DNA of 64,000 nt. It comes from an uncultured Anaeroplasma sp. (GTDB taxonomy: Bacteria > Bacillota_I > Bacilli_A > Acholeplasmatales > Anaeroplasmataceae). The stretch lies in assembly GCA_945919465.1 (NCBI GenBank), contig CAMEJG010000003.1, forward strand, positions 1 to 64,000, given 5' to 3'. The notes beneath the pieces were generated by a model. The model had not been told where the DNA came from, ran no database searches, and was given only the letters and a program-made list of their open reading frames with translations. Every line of letters begins with the position of its first letter. Within the stretch, counting starts at the first letter, position 1. The position numbers were made by a program, and so were the translations under genes. Below, piece after piece: positions 37,701 to 48,601 of the stretch.

Positions 37701-38665
37701 CCTGATAGCATATCATTTTCCATTTCAGATATATAGCCTTGTACTCCATTTGATACTGAAAGTACTGTAGATACTCCTACTATACCGATACAGCCAGCTA
37801 GTGCTACCATTAAAGTTCTTTTAAATTTTGCTTGAAGGTTTCTTGCAGAAAGCTTAAATGAAGTGAAGAAGCTCATTTTAGATTTTTCTTTTTTTATTCT
37901 TTTTACTGCTTCATCAGCATTACTGGCTTTTTCTTCTTTTTCTTTTAAATATTCAAGTTCTTTTTCCTCATCCTCTTCTGATAAAGGATTAGAATCCTCA
38001 ATAACATTACCATCAAGACATTTAACAATTCTTGTAGAATATTTATATGCTAAATCAGGATTATGAGTAACCATAATTACTAATCTTTCTTCAGCTATTT
38101 CTTTTATTAAATCCATTATTTGGATACTAGTTTCAGTATCAAGTGCACCGGTAGGTTCATCTGCAAGAAGTATTTCAGGATCATTTACTAAGGCACGTGC
38201 TATTGCAACTCTTTGACACTGACCACCTGATAATTGATTAGGCTTTTTATAATATTGTTTAGCTAATCCTACTCTATCAAGTGCATGCTTAGCTCTTGCT
38301 TGACGTTCAGCTTTAGATACTCCTGAAATAGTTAAGGCAAGTTCAACATTGCCTAAAACTGTTTGGTGAGGTATTAAATTATAGCTTTGAAAAATAAAAC
38401 CAATTCTATGATTACGATAAACATCCCAATCATGATCATTAAAGTTTTTTGTGCTTTTTCCATTAATTACTAAGTCACCATCAGTATAATGGTCTAAGCC
38501 TCCAATGATATTTAATAATGTAGTTTTACCACAGCCAGAAGGTCCTAATATAGAGACAAATTCATTCTTTCTAAAGCATAAATTGATTCCCTTTAAAGCC
38601 TCTACTGTCATATCAGCAACATAATAATTCTTTTTTATGTTTTTTAATTTTAACATGTACGTCAC
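34730..38665 (-). CDS. fused ABC transporter ATPase + FtsX/MacB-type permease with a very large extracytoplasmic domain
   Basis: N-terminal GPSGCGKTTLLNIIGGLD, LSGGQCQRVAIARALVNDPEILLADEPTGALD; TM near aa 280-300; C-terminal FtsX-like TM bundle with VVERTKEIGVIRALGGRKKDV; about 800 aa between. Confidence 0.88.
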   Translation of the reverse strand: MTYMLKLKNIKKNYYVADMTVEALKGINLCFRKNEFVSILGPSGCGKTTLLNIIGGLDHYTDGDLVINGKSTKNFNDHDWDVYRNHRIGFIFQSYNLIPHQTVLGNVELALTISGVSKAERQARAKHALDRVGLAKQYYKKPNQLSGGQCQRVAIARALVNDPEILLADEPTGALDTETSIQIMDLIKEIAEERLVIMVTHNPDLAYKYSTRIVKCLDGNVIEDSNPLSEEDEEKELEYLKEKEEKASNADEAVKRIKKEKSKMSFFTSFKLSARNLQAKFKRTLMVALAGCIGIVGVSTVLSVSNGVQGYISEMENDMLSGNPVYITSSSLDYSSIMGGGLTNNKEDVNPTNDTSSIFISSLVRTLYNMNGVTATNKVGKEYMEFLADMPDDACELIQYLYGYKIAPNLYTDFRTSDGISHKMSVSAIQATYASVLNNVKDFKDYANMINSVTVMTEIPSNAKYILDQYDVLYLEDGYTFEDVINSKESLIAVASKNSNTLNDLELAEYGYFSQEVFLNYCYKIGNDSNYNSSPILQLPETISYEELGAKEFTWYPNDTVYTKGESQDDDLGDKYYASAYSDGSLANETDEKWNNYKRNAFGEVDGKVDLNVKCVLKLKSSLSYGCLTSGGLYYTNELSNHMRDYTFGNKKKGINQSEIVSSAIANDGLYNVELGYKFKFDGNSKTSCEKAYLNSNASSAIMDMIAQFMSSDTGASNKKEFVSYSTQALGGAEYPITIYFYCNNFEQKDKLTNYLDIWNDSQTSGLYKVDKNGFYTGKIKNDDGTETTLYYYRDPATKKFFEVKVNSDGYAEDYLGNQYRLEKDDNDEYGFYLKMSDSLGDAFYIEDSIQISDNISINAYSLAKFTILGKEFPNTNINFNNKELVPNSGNNLYRYKNSDGDYEYVMKVTNQSYYKIKLDNNGNLVATQNGYDKYRFDELENKFYKDEYVLTTEEYYHKNPDDTYVLEDGKIYKIESTLVEEDDIPKLYDSDKLYSYANVTKNPTIDFNNKTYTIDTKGFYLDTQSIGEIGLNDFIIDTDTQTITFKDYSKFDFYYRDILDNGETYFYVDYEFDEKVGRGMLNATDVSDFIDNNSLSSIENISSYVAEKYYINDDGSLEALIPNYSDSAATINELLNNKIIGDELSDLSILEYDDSLKMEYSDVIGLIIGLVNNLIQIITIALISFTALSLVVSTVMIGIITYVSVVERTKEIGVIRALGGRKKDVSHLFNAETFIIGTAAGLLGIGITYLLSILINMVVGSLSGVYTIATLPWYQALIMVSLSVILTLISGLVPARAAAKRDPVVALRTE

Positions 38666-38812
38666 CTCACGTCCTCATTAATTATACAATTTTATTATAA
38701 ATATTCAAATGATATTTTATGTGAAATTATGTAATTTGTATTAATATAATTTTTGTATTTTATATTTTAAAACTATTATATTCATAAATTAAAATAATTT
38801 ATAATTTAAAAT

Positions 38813-38837
38813 AAAAAAAGAGCGAAATAAATCGCTC
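38813..38837 (-). terminator. terminator of the pyr operon
   Basis: GAGCGA-N6-TCGCTC with U-run on the minus strand. Confidence 0.8.
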
Positions 38838-38843
38838 GAAATA

Positions 38844-39488
38844 TTATTCCATCCAAGATGGATCATTAGGATTCTTTTGAAATTTTAAAACCTTTTTTAT
38901 ATCTCTTTCACTAATATAATTTTCCTCTGCTGCAACCTGAACTAAGGTTTCAAAATTAGATAAAGAATGATTAATAACATTAGCATCAGCTAGTTTCTTA
39001 ATTCCCTTTTCTAAACCATAAGTAAATATTGAAGCAATACCTAAAACATTGCATCCGGCTTCTCTTAAAACCTCTACAACCTCAATTGAAGAGCCTGCAG
39101 TAGAAATCAAATCCTCAATAACTACAACATCCTGTCCTTCTGGTACTACACCCTCAATTTGATTTCCTCTACCGTGATCCTTTGCGCCACCACGAACATA
39201 GCCCATTGGCATATCTAGAATTTCAGATACATAAGCAGCATGGGCAATTCCTGCTGTTGATGTACCCATAACTACCTTACAGGTAGGATAATAGGTTTTA
39301 ATAATCTCTGCAAGACCATTTTCAACAACTCTTCTTACTGAAGGATAAGATAAAGTTAATCTATTATCACAATAAATTGGTGATTTAATACCTGATGCCC
39401 AAGTAAATGGATCATTTGGCTTTAAAAATACTGCTTTAATTTTTAATAGGTTTTTTGCAACCTCTACTGCTAATTGATTCTTTTCCAT
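38844..39488 (-). CDS. pyrE: orotate phosphoribosyltransferase
   Basis: [31 protein letters not shown]. Confidence 0.95.
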   Translation of the reverse strand: MEKNQLAVEVAKNLLKIKAVFLKPNDPFTWASGIKSPIYCDNRLTLSYPSVRRVVENGLAEIIKTYYPTCKVVMGTSTAGIAHAAYVSEILDMPMGYVRGGAKDHGRGNQIEGVVPEGQDVVVIEDLISTAGSSIEVVEVLREAGCNVLGIASIFTYGLEKGIKKLADANVINHSLSNFETLVQVAAEENYISERDIKKVLKFQKNPNDPSWME

Positions 39489-39489
39489 A

Positions 39490-40176
39490 TTAACAAAACT
39501 CCTTTACACATCTTAAATATGCCTCAAGTGGATTACTTGATGCAGTAATACTTCTTCCTACAACAATATAGGTTGAACCTAATTCCTTAGCATAGCTAGG
39601 AGTAGCCACTCTCTTTTGATCATTTACTGAATCATCCTGAAAACGAATACCAGGTGTAACTGAAATTAAGCCTAATTCTTTGATAATTGGTGCTTCAAGT
39701 GCTGAACATACAACTCCATCTAATCCTGCAGTTTTTGCATTTAAGGCATAAGTTTTTACAACATCAGCTAAAGGAGCTTTAATTAAAAGCTCATTTTCTA
39801 ATACATCTTGAGAAATTGAGGTTAATTGAGTTACCGCAATTAGCTTAGTATTTTTTCCACCCTCAACACTATCAAGTCCACGTCTTGCAGCCTTCATCAT
39901 TTCAATACCACCAGCAGCGTGTACATTTGTAATATCAACACCTAATGATGCAATATTTCTCATAGCCTTTTCTACTGTATTTGGAATATCATGAAGCTTC
40001 AAATCTAAGAATATTTTAAATCCCTTTTCCTTAAGCTCTCTAACAAGACTAGGTCCTTCCTTATAGAAAATCTCCATACCAATCTTTAAATATGGACTAT
40101 AACCATCAAATGGCTTTAAAAATTCAATTAAATCCTCACGATTCTTAAAATCGCATGCAATAATAACATCTCTCAT
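39490..40176 (-). CDS. pyrF: orotidine 5'-phosphate decarboxylase
   Basis: [37 protein letters not shown]. Confidence 0.95.
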   Translation of the reverse strand: MRDVIIACDFKNREDLIEFLKPFDGYSPYLKIGMEIFYKEGPSLVRELKEKGFKIFLDLKLHDIPNTVEKAMRNIASLGVDITNVHAAGGIEMMKAARRGLDSVEGGKNTKLIAVTQLTSISQDVLENELLIKAPLADVVKTYALNAKTAGLDGVVCSALEAPIIKELGLISVTPGIRFQDDSVNDQKRVATPSYAKELGSTYIVVGRSITASSNPLEAYLRCVKEFC

Positions 40177-40178
40177 TT

Positions 40179-41087
40179 TTACTTTGCCCTTCCTATAATA
40201 TCTTCTAAATTTTCAATACCTAATTCTTCCATTACTACTGGTAATTCTTCTATTATGTTTTTACAAGCTAATGGTTCAACTAAATTTAAAGCTCCAACCA
40301 TAACAAGGCTCGCACCAGCATACATCATTTCAATTACATCATAAGCATTTGAAATACCACCCATTCCAATAACAGGAATATTTACTGCATGAGATACTTC
40401 ATATACCATTCTTAAGGCAACTGGAAAAATACCAGGTCCACTATAGCCACCCTTTTTAACAGAAATAATAGGCTGACCAGTTTTTAAATTAATTCTCATT
40501 CCAACTAAAGTATTAATTAAGCTTATTGCATCAGCACCAGCTGCCTCAACTGCCTTTGCCATAGCTACAATATCAGTAACATTAGGTGAAAGCTTAACAA
40601 TAATTGGTTTAGTAGCTACTTTTTTAACCTCACGAACTAAATTAGCTGCTACCTCTTCATTAACACCAAATGCCATACCGCCTCCAGTAACATTAGGACA
40701 GCTAATATTTAATTCTACTGCAACAACCTCATCTACATCATTAAATTTTCTTACTGTTTCAACATAATCAGTAATACTATGGCCACCTACATTCGCAATA
40801 ACCTTATCACTAAATACCTTTTTTAGCTTAGGTATTTCTTCATTAATAACATTATCAACCCCTGGGTTTTGAAGTCCAATTGAGTTAATTAATCCAGAAG
40901 GACATTCAGCTATACGTGGCAAAGGATTACCATATCTAGGCTTTAAGGTAGTACCCTTTAAGGAAATACTACCTAAAATATTAATATCATAAATTTCACT
41001 GAATTCATATCCAAAGCCAAAGGTACCAGATGCAGGAATAACTGGATTTTTGAAGGTATGATTTAAAAAATTAATCTTAGTATTCAT
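40179..41087 (-). CDS. pyrD: dihydroorotate dehydrogenase B catalytic subunit
   Basis: NPVIPASGTFGFG, ELNISCPNVTGGGMAFG, VIGMGGISNAYDVIEMMYAGAS. Confidence 0.95.
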   Translation of the reverse strand: MNTKINFLNHTFKNPVIPASGTFGFGYEFSEIYDINILGSISLKGTTLKPRYGNPLPRIAECPSGLINSIGLQNPGVDNVINEEIPKLKKVFSDKVIANVGGHSITDYVETVRKFNDVDEVVAVELNISCPNVTGGGMAFGVNEEVAANLVREVKKVATKPIIVKLSPNVTDIVAMAKAVEAAGADAISLINTLVGMRINLKTGQPIISVKKGGYSGPGIFPVALRMVYEVSHAVNIPVIGMGGISNAYDVIEMMYAGASLVMVGALNLVEPLACKNIIEELPVVMEELGIENLEDIIGRAK

Positions 41088-41815
41088 TAAAATATTACCT
41101 CCCTAGCATCAAATACAGGTCCTTCCTTACAAACACGTTTAGGTCCATTTGTAGTTTCAATAGAACACCCCATACAAGCACCAAAGCCACAGCCCATTCT
41201 AGCCTCAAGTGATAAACAACCATTTTTATAGTTTTTAGCTAAAGCCTCAAGCATTCTATAAGGTCCACATGAATAATAGTATTCAATTTCAATATTATTA
41301 GCCTTTATACAATCAATTGCATTTCCATGATAACCAAAAGAACCATCATCAGTACATAAATATAAGTTTGTAAGCTCCTCTAAAACTTCAATTAATACTA
41401 AATCATCCTTACTTCTAGCGCCATATACTAAATTAGGTCTAATACCTAATTCATTATATTTTTTGGCAAGATTGATCATAGGAGCAATTCCAATACCACC
41501 TGCAATTAGTGTTGGAGTAATATCTTTTTTAATATCAAAGCCATTACCAAGTCCTACTAGAACATCAAGCTTCATTCCAGGAGTAAAGTTTGTCATATCC
41601 TTAGTTCCTAATCCTAAAACCTTATATAAAATATCAACATGATTTTCTGAATAATCACATACAGATATTGGTCTTCTTAAATATTTATTAGGTAGCTTAA
41701 TATTAATAAATTCACCAGAATTCTTTATTTCACTACAATCTCCTACTAATCTCATTAAGAATATATCCTTAGAAACTAAAACATTAGACTTTATTTCTAA
41801 AATTACGTTCTTCAT
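41087..41815 (-). CDS. pyrK: dihydroorotate dehydrogenase B electron-transfer subunit
   Basis: FAD/NAD reductase fold plus C-terminal CGFGACMGCSIETTNGPKRVCKEGPVF [2Fe-2S] motif. Confidence 0.93.
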   Translation of the reverse strand: MKNVILEIKSNVLVSKDIFLMRLVGDCSEIKNSGEFINIKLPNKYLRRPISVCDYSENHVDILYKVLGLGTKDMTNFTPGMKLDVLVGLGNGFDIKKDITPTLIAGGIGIAPMINLAKKYNELGIRPNLVYGARSKDDLVLIEVLEELTNLYLCTDDGSFGYHGNAIDCIKANNIEIEYYYSCGPYRMLEALAKNYKNGCLSLEARMGCGFGACMGCSIETTNGPKRVCKEGPVFDAREVIF

Positions 41816-41817
41816 AA

Positions 41818-44800
41818 TTACTCCTTATCAATTACAGAAATTCCCATAGTAATCTCTTCTAATACATCAAGTAAAACCTTAACAGTATCTAAGCAAGTAA
41901 ATACAGCTACATTATTATCAATAGCGGCACGGCGAATAATCTTTCCATCATTGTTAGGATTTACACCCTCACTAATCGTATTAATAACATAAGTAACATA
42001 ACCCTTTTTAATTGAATCAAGAATTTCCTCACTACCTTGAGATATTTTCTTTTTAATTCTTGTCTTTATACCATGCTGCTTAAGGAATTTAGCAGTACCA
42101 GAGGTAGCCTCAATATTAAATCCTAAATTATAGAATCTCTTAATTAAAGGTAATGCAGCTTCTTTATCCATATCTGATAATGTCGCAAGAATAGTACCAT
42201 AATTTGCAACACGAGTACCACTAGCCTTTAATGATTTATATAAAGCTCTATTTAATGAATAATCATAACCAATAGATTCACCTGTAGATTTCATTTCAGG
42301 TGATAAAACAACATCAAGTCCTGATAATTTTGTAAATGAGAAGGTAGGAGATTTAACATACCATCTCTTACGCTTTTTAGCAAGACCTACATATCCTAAA
42401 TCCTTAAGCTTAGCCCCAAGCATAACCTTTGTCGCAATATTCGCAATAGGAATACCTGTAGATTTTGCAAGGAATGGTACAGTACGACTTGAACGAGGAT
42501 TAACCTCAATAATAGATACCTCATTATTCTTATCTACAATAAACTGAATATTAAATAAACCAATCATATTTAATTTAATACCAATTCTTGTTGTATAATC
42601 GACAATAACCTTTTGAACCTCATCACTTAATGAATATGGAGGATATACTGACATACTATCGCCACTATGAACACCTGTTCTTTCAATATGCTCCATTATA
42701 CCAGGAATGAATACATCAGTTCCATCTGAAATAGCGTCAACCTCACATTCCTGACCTGATACATATTTATCAACTAAAATTGGATGTTCATTATCAAAGG
42801 CTACAGCCTCACTCACCTTTTCTACTAATACAGTCTCATCATGAACAATATGCATCATTCTTCCACCTAAAACAAAGGATGGACGAACTAATACTGGATA
42901 TCCAATTGTATTAGCAGCATTAACTGCCTCTTCTACTGAATAAACACCAAAGCCCTTTGGCATAGGAATACCTAATTCCACCATTGCTTCTTCAAATAAC
43001 GCTCTATCCTCAGCAGTATCAATTGCCAAAGCACTAGAACCAAATATTTTAACTCCAGCCTTATCAAGCTTAGAAGCTAGATTAATTGCAGTTTGACCAC
43101 CTAAGGCTACAATTACTCCATCAGGCTTCTCAAAATCAATAATATTCATTACATCCTCAAATGTTAATGGTTCAAAATATAGCTTATCTGATACTGTATA
43201 ATCGGTAGATACAGTTTCTGGATTATTATTAATAATTATAGCCTCATAGCCTGCCTCTTGAATACCCCAAATCGCATGAACAGTCGTATAATCAAATTCT
43301 ACACCCTGACCAATTCTAATAGGACCAGAGCCTAATACTACAATCTTCTTCTTATCACTTCTTATTGATTCATTTTCCTCTTCATAAGTTGAATAAAAAT
43401 ATGGAATATAGCTTGAGAATTCAGATGCACAGGTATCAATCATCTTATATACTGGATAAATATTATTATTTTTTCTTAAATTATAAATTTCAACATAACT
43501 TGAATTCCAAATTTTTGCTAAATAAGAATCTGCAAAGCCATATCTTTTTGCTAATCTAAGAGTTTCTAAATCCATAGGTTTAGCCTTAATTATTTCTTCA
43601 AGCTCAATAATATGAGCATATTTTTCTAAGAAGAATCTGTCAATCTTAGTCAAAAAATATAATTCATCAATAGTAACACCCTTACGTAGAGCCTCACCTA
43701 TTGCATAAATTCTTTCATCAGTATGTAATGAAATAAATTTCATCAAGTCCATTTCATTCATATTTTTTAAAGAATCAAGCTCGATATGATCAACCTTATT
43801 TTCTAAAGATCTAATAGCCTTAAGTAACGATTCTTCAATAGTTCTACCTATTGCCATTACCTCACCTGTAGCCTTCATTTGAGTTGAAAGACTACGATTA
43901 GCAGTTGCAAATTTATCAAATGGGAATCTAGGAATCTTTGTAACAACATAATCTAGGGTTGGCTCAAAGGATGCTAAAGTATTAGCAATCTTAATCTCAT
44001 CAAGTCTCAAACCACAAGCAATTTTAGCAGAAACTCTCGCAATAGGGTAACCTGATGCCTTTGATGCTAAGGCTGAGGAACGAGAAACACGAGGGTTTAC
44101 CTCAATTACATAATATTTAAATGAATATGGGTCAAGTGAGAATTGAACATTACAACCACCCTCAATTCCTAAAGCACGAATAATCTTTAATGCTGAATTT
44201 CTTAGCATTTGATATTCCTTATTAGTTAAGGTTTGACTTGGTGCTACTACAATGGAATCTCCTGTATGAATACCAACAGGATCAACATTTTCCATATTAC
44301 ATACTACAATTGCAGTATCATTTTTATCTCTTAATACCTCATACTCTATTTCTTTAAAGCCCTTAATAGATTTTTCAACTAATACCTGAGATACAGGAGA
44401 TAATTTTAAAGCATTTTTAGCTAAAGGAATTAATGCCTCTTCATTATCAGCGAATCCTCCACCTGTACCTCCTAAGGTAAATGCAGGTCTTAAAATTACT
44501 GGATATCCTACCTTTAAGGCAGCATCCTTAACCTCATCTAAAGTAGTTGCTGTAATAGATTCAAGAATAGGCTCATTTATTTCTAAGCATAGCTCTTTAA
44601 ATAATTCTCTATCCTCAGCACGCTCAATAGCTCTACTAGAAGTACCTAGTAATTCAACCTGACATTCATCTAAAATTCCCTTTTTAGCTAATTGCATACC
44701 TAAATTTAGGCCTGTTTGACCACCAATTGAACAAATCAATCCATCAGGACGCTCAAAACGAATAATCTTAGCTACATTCTCTAAGTCAAGTGGTTCCATA

Positions 44801-45009
44801 TAAACCTTATCAGCAATTTTAGTATCAGTCATTATAGTTGCAGGATTAGAGTTAACTAAAATAACCTCATATCCTTCTTCCTTCAAAGCAAGACAGGCTT
44901 GAGTACCAGCATAATCGAATTCTGCTCCCTGTCCAATAACAATAGGACCTGAACCAATCACCATAATTTTTTTAATATCTGTTCGTTTTGGCATAATCAT
45001 TTCCTCCAC
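41818..45009 (-). CDS. carB: carbamoyl phosphate synthase large subunit
   Basis: [42 protein letters not shown]; duplicated ATP-grasp domains. True start probably at about 44991. Confidence 0.97.
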   Translation of the reverse strand: MEEMIMPKRTDIKKIMVIGSGPIVIGQGAEFDYAGTQACLALKEEGYEVILVNSNPATIMTDTKIADKVYMEPLDLENVAKIIRFERPDGLICSIGGQTGLNLGMQLAKKGILDECQVELLGTSSRAIERAEDRELFKELCLEINEPILESITATTLDEVKDAALKVGYPVILRPAFTLGGTGGGFADNEEALIPLAKNALKLSPVSQVLVEKSIKGFKEIEYEVLRDKNDTAIVVCNMENVDPVGIHTGDSIVVAPSQTLTNKEYQMLRNSALKIIRALGIEGGCNVQFSLDPYSFKYYVIEVNPRVSRSSALASKASGYPIARVSAKIACGLRLDEIKIANTLASFEPTLDYVVTKIPRFPFDKFATANRSLSTQMKATGEVMAIGRTIEESLLKAIRSLENKVDHIELDSLKNMNEMDLMKFISLHTDERIYAIGEALRKGVTIDELYFLTKIDRFFLEKYAHIIELEEIIKAKPMDLETLRLAKRYGFADSYLAKIWNSSYVEIYNLRKNNNIYPVYKMIDTCASEFSSYIPYFYSTYEEENESIRSDKKKIVVLGSGPIRIGQGVEFDYTTVHAIWGIQEAGYEAIIINNNPETVSTDYTVSDKLYFEPLTFEDVMNIIDFEKPDGVIVALGGQTAINLASKLDKAGVKIFGSSALAIDTAEDRALFEEAMVELGIPMPKGFGVYSVEEAVNAANTIGYPVLVRPSFVLGGRMMHIVHDETVLVEKVSEAVAFDNEHPILVDKYVSGQECEVDAISDGTDVFIPGIMEHIERTGVHSGDSMSVYPPYSLSDEVQKVIVDYTTRIGIKLNMIGLFNIQFIVDKNNEVSIIEVNPRSSRTVPFLAKSTGIPIANIATKVMLGAKLKDLGYVGLAKKRKRWYVKSPTFSFTKLSGLDVVLSPEMKSTGESIGYDYSLNRALYKSLKASGTRVANYGTILATLSDMDKEAALPLIKRFYNLGFNIEATSGTAKFLKQHGIKTRIKKKISQGSEEILDSIKKGYVTYVINTISEGVNPNNDGKIIRRAAIDNNVAVFTCLDTVKVLLDVLEEITMGISVIDKE

Positions 45010-46078
45010 ATTTCTTCATTAATTCCATGAATTTATTAAAGATATATTCACTATCCTCAGGACCTGCAGCAGATTCAGGATGATATTGAACTGAAATAAC
45101 ATTATTTTTCTTATCTCTCATTCCCTCAGCCTCATTATCTATTAAATTAATATGAGTTAATTCAAGCTCTGTATCCTTAAGAGACTTTATATCTATAGCA
45201 AATGAATGATTTTGACTTGTTATTTCCACCTTATCAGTTTCTAAATTTTTAACAGGATGATTTCCTCCACGATGACCAAACTTCATCTTATAGGTTTTAG
45301 CTCCATAAGCAAGACCAATAATTTGATGTCCTAAGCAAATACCTAAAATAGGCACAACACCCTTCATTTGACGTACAAGCTCAATAACAGGCTTAACATT
45401 TTCAGGATCACCAGGACCATTTGACAAAAATAATCCATCTGGCTTATATTTCATTATAACATCCTTTGGAGTATCATAAGGAACTACAACGACATTACAG
45501 CCACATTGATTTAATTTACGAATAATATTTAATTTAACACCACAGTCTACCGCAACAACAGTAAAAAGTGGATTAGGAGTTCTTGAATACCAAATCTTTT
45601 TAGAGGATACAGTAGGTACTTGATTTTTTGGATATTCATAATTATTTATTAATTCCATGCATTCATCAATAGGCTTATCAATATCACAAATTAATGCCTT
45701 CATAGAACCCTTATCTCTTATAAGGCGAACTATTTCTCTTGTATCAACACCACTAATTCCTACAGCGTGATTCTCTTCCATCACTTCTCCTAAAGTCCTT
45801 GTAAAACGGAAATTTGATGGAATATCATTATATTCACGAACAATGAATCCTGACATATAAATGTTCTTTGATTCATAATCTTCATCTGTTAATCCGTAAT
45901 TACCAATTAATGGATAGGTCATACAAACCATTTGTCCACAATAGGATGGGTCTGATAAAATTTCTTGATAGCCTACAACTGATGTGTTAAATACAATTTC
46001 AGCTACTTTCTCATCAAAAGAACCAAAGCCATCTCCTAAAAAGACATGTCCATCCTCTAATACTAGCTTTCTATTCAT
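44972..46078 (-). CDS. carA: carbamoyl phosphate synthase small subunit
   Basis: [61 protein letters not shown]. Confidence 0.97.
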   Translation of the reverse strand: MNRKLVLEDGHVFLGDGFGSFDEKVAEIVFNTSVVGYQEILSDPSYCGQMVCMTYPLIGNYGLTDEDYESKNIYMSGFIVREYNDIPSNFRFTRTLGEVMEENHAVGISGVDTREIVRLIRDKGSMKALICDIDKPIDECMELINNYEYPKNQVPTVSSKKIWYSRTPNPLFTVVAVDCGVKLNIIRKLNQCGCNVVVVPYDTPKDVIMKYKPDGLFLSNGPGDPENVKPVIELVRQMKGVVPILGICLGHQIIGLAYGAKTYKMKFGHRGGNHPVKNLETDKVEITSQNHSFAIDIKSLKDTELELTHINLIDNEAEGMRDKKNNVISVQYHPESAAGPEDSEYIFNKFMELMKKCGGNDYAKTNRY

Positions 46079-47292
46079 TATTCTCCCTCTTTTCTATATA
46101 CTATTTTACCATTAAATATATTATATTTAGTAAATCCATAATAGGTTTGTCCTATAAATGGAGAATTCTTACTTTTTGATAATATTTCATCCTCACTATA
46201 GGTATGAGGATTAGTAATATCAATTGCGATGACATTCGCAACGCTACCCTCATATAATCCATATTTTGGTAAATTAAATATTCTCATTGGATTATATACT
46301 AATAAATCTAAAAATCTATCTAAAGAAATTAAATTATTTCTAACAAAATTTGTATAAATTATAGGAATCATTGTTTCAATTCCAATAATACCATTAGGAG
46401 CTTTATCATATTCTCTATTCTTTTCCTCTTTAGTATGAGGAGCATGATCAGAAGCTAAAACATCAACAGTACCATCAAGTAAAGCCTTAATAGTTTCTAA
46501 TCTATTTTCTTCACTCCTTAATGGGGGATTCATTTTATAATTAGTATTTTTAATCATAGTCTCATTTAATACTAAATGATGTGGTGCAACCTCACAAGTA
46601 ATATTATTATATCCATTCTTTTTAGCTTCTCTAATAGCCTCAAATGATTCCTTAGTTGACATATGACAAAAATGATATTTACATCCTACTTTTTTAGCAA
46701 GCTCGATTTCTCTTCTTACAGCTACATATTCACCAGCTGGCGCATATTTATAAACACTATCTTCAGCATGAGATGCAATAATTAAATTATATTTTTCAGC
46801 TAATTTCATAGCCTTTTCTAATAATTCTATATTATTTACACCTCTACCATCATCAGATAATGCATAAACCTTATCACTTAATAGATCTATATCACTAAGC
46901 TCCTTATCCTCCTCATTAACAGAAACTGAAGCATAAGGGTATACATTTATAACAGCATCACGCTTAATAATTTCTTCTTGCTTCCTCAAATTATCAACAT
47001 TATGAGGACAAGGCTTCAAATTAGGCATAGACATAACTACACTAAAGCCACCCTTAGCTGCGGCTTTAGTACCTGTAAGAATAGTTTCTTTATTCTCAAA
47101 GCCTGGTTCTCTTAAATGAACATGAACATCAATTGCCCCAGGCATAACTAATGTATTTTTACAATCTAAAACCTCATAATTATTATTATCAATTGAATCA
47201 TCTATCTTAATAATTAAATCTTTATCTATTAAAATATCTTTCTTAACAAGCTTATTATTTAAAACTATACTACCATTTTTTAAAAGAATCAT
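46078..47292 (-). CDS. pyrC: dihydroorotase
   Basis: VMPGAIDVHVHLREPGFENKETI, LASDHAPHTKEEK. Confidence 0.95.
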   Translation of the reverse strand: MILLKNGSIVLNNKLVKKDILIDKDLIIKIDDSIDNNNYEVLDCKNTLVMPGAIDVHVHLREPGFENKETILTGTKAAAKGGFSVVMSMPNLKPCPHNVDNLRKQEEIIKRDAVINVYPYASVSVNEEDKELSDIDLLSDKVYALSDDGRGVNNIELLEKAMKLAEKYNLIIASHAEDSVYKYAPAGEYVAVRREIELAKKVGCKYHFCHMSTKESFEAIREAKKNGYNNITCEVAPHHLVLNETMIKNTNYKMNPPLRSEENRLETIKALLDGTVDVLASDHAPHTKEEKNREYDKAPNGIIGIETMIPIIYTNFVRNNLISLDRFLDLLVYNPMRIFNLPKYGLYEGSVANVIAIDITNPHTYSEDEILSKSKNSPFIGQTYYGFTKYNIFNGKIVYRKEGE

Positions 47293-48161
47293 AGCTTACC
47301 CTCTAACTCCATAGAAATAATTGCCATACGGACATATACACCATTAGTCATTTGTTTATATATTCTACTTTTTTCTGCCTCAGCACATTCACTTGCAATT
47401 TCTACTCCTCTATTAATAGGGGCAGGATGCATAATAATCGCATTATCCTTCATTTGATTCATTCTTTCTAATGTCAAACCATATTTTTCATGATATTCTG
47501 AAACTGACATTTCCATTTTTTCTTGATGACGCTCAAATTGAACTCTTAATAGCATTATAATATCCATTGTTTTTATCGCTTCATCAAAAGGAATAAATAA
47601 AGCCGAATTATCATTAAATTCCTCAGGACCAGAAATATAAACCTTCATTCCTAATCTTTCCATAATCTCTATATTAGTATGAGCTACTCTAGAATGAGAA
47701 ATATCACCAACTATACAACATTTTAAACCTTCAAATCTTCCATACTCCTCATAAATAGTCATTAAATCTAATAATGACTGAGTAGGGTGATCACTTGCAC
47801 CATCACCTGCATTAAAAATTGGAATCTTTATACCCTCAAGCTCTTTATAATAGCCATCCTTAGAATGACGAATAATTACTCCGTCAACTCCAATAGATTC
47901 AAAGGTTCTTACAGTATCATATAAAGTTTCACCCTTTTGAACACTAGATGCGCTCACATTACAATCTAAAACCTGAATTCCTAAATTCATTAACGCAGAC
48001 ATAAATGAATAATGAGTACGAGTTGAATTTTCAAAGAAAAGTGTCGCAAATCTTTTATCAGGATAAGATACCTTATATCCACCCTTTAACTTTTCAGCAT
48101 AATCAATGATTTCTTGAATCTTTTCTGTTGATAAATCTCTTAATCTAAGTAAGCCTTTCAT
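47289..48161 (-). CDS. pyrB: aspartate carbamoyltransferase catalytic subunit
   Basis: FENSTRTHYSFMSAL, HPTQSLLDLMTI, MHPAPINRGVEI. Confidence 0.96.
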   Translation of the reverse strand: MKGLLRLRDLSTEKIQEIIDYAEKLKGGYKVSYPDKRFATLFFENSTRTHYSFMSALMNLGIQVLDCNVSASSVQKGETLYDTVRTFESIGVDGVIIRHSKDGYYKELEGIKIPIFNAGDGASDHPTQSLLDLMTIYEEYGRFEGLKCCIVGDISHSRVAHTNIEIMERLGMKVYISGPEEFNDNSALFIPFDEAIKTMDIIMLLRVQFERHQEKMEMSVSEYHEKYGLTLERMNQMKDNAIIMHPAPINRGVEIASECAEAEKSRIYKQMTNGVYVRMAIISMELEGKL

Positions 48162-48171
48162 ATTTCACCTC

Positions 48172-48300
48172 AAAAAAAATAGTTTTCCAATCCAAAAAGG
48201 ACTAGAAAACTAGTATCAACACAATAAAATTCATATTAATCTGGTATTCTTGTTAGCCTCTCTGGACTATCTTAAAGCTTTTCGGAATATATCTTACCAC
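48172..48300 (-). promoter_or_regulatory. pyr operon attenuator: PyrR-binding loop plus intrinsic terminator
   Basis: Minus strand carries AGUCCAGAGAGGCU (48255-48268), the PyrR-binding-loop consensus, followed by UAGUUUUCUAGUCC-UUUUU-GGAUUGGAAAACUA-U8 (48172-48212) before pyrB. Confidence 0.88.
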
Positions 48301-48346
48301 AAAGCTTCTTTATATTCAAGTTAAAATAAGAATAATAACAAAATTA

Positions 48347-48601
48347 TTATATCTCTAAAATACCATCCTTAACATCTAATAAAAAATCATATAAATCATC
48401 ATAATATTCCTTTTGAAGCATTAAATCATCATTAAAACCAAAATAAACTATTAATGCCTTATCAGAAACCTCATCTACTAATTTATTAATTTCATCAACC
48501 TCTATATCATTACAAATTTCTTCTTCCTTATAGGTATTTATAAACCAATCAGGATTATTAGCTCTTTTTAATGCTTCACTATATTTTAATATTCTCATCA
48601 T
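48347..48601 (-). CDS. hypothetical small acidic protein (84 aa)
   Basis: ORF overlapping the end of the PLP-like gene; acidic composition; no recognised motif. Confidence 0.5.
   Translation of the reverse strand: MMRILKYSEALKRANNPDWFINTYKEEEICNDIEVDEINKLVDEVSDKALIVYFGFNDDLMLQKEYYDDLYDFLLDVKDGILEI

Noticed and set aside
37863-38066. Plus-strand Ser/Phe-rich 67-aa ORF inside the ABC-FtsX gene
   Set aside because: Antisense of a Lys/Glu-rich linker; compositional artefact.
43365-43559. Plus-strand 64-aa ORF inside carB
   Set aside because: Shadow ORF.
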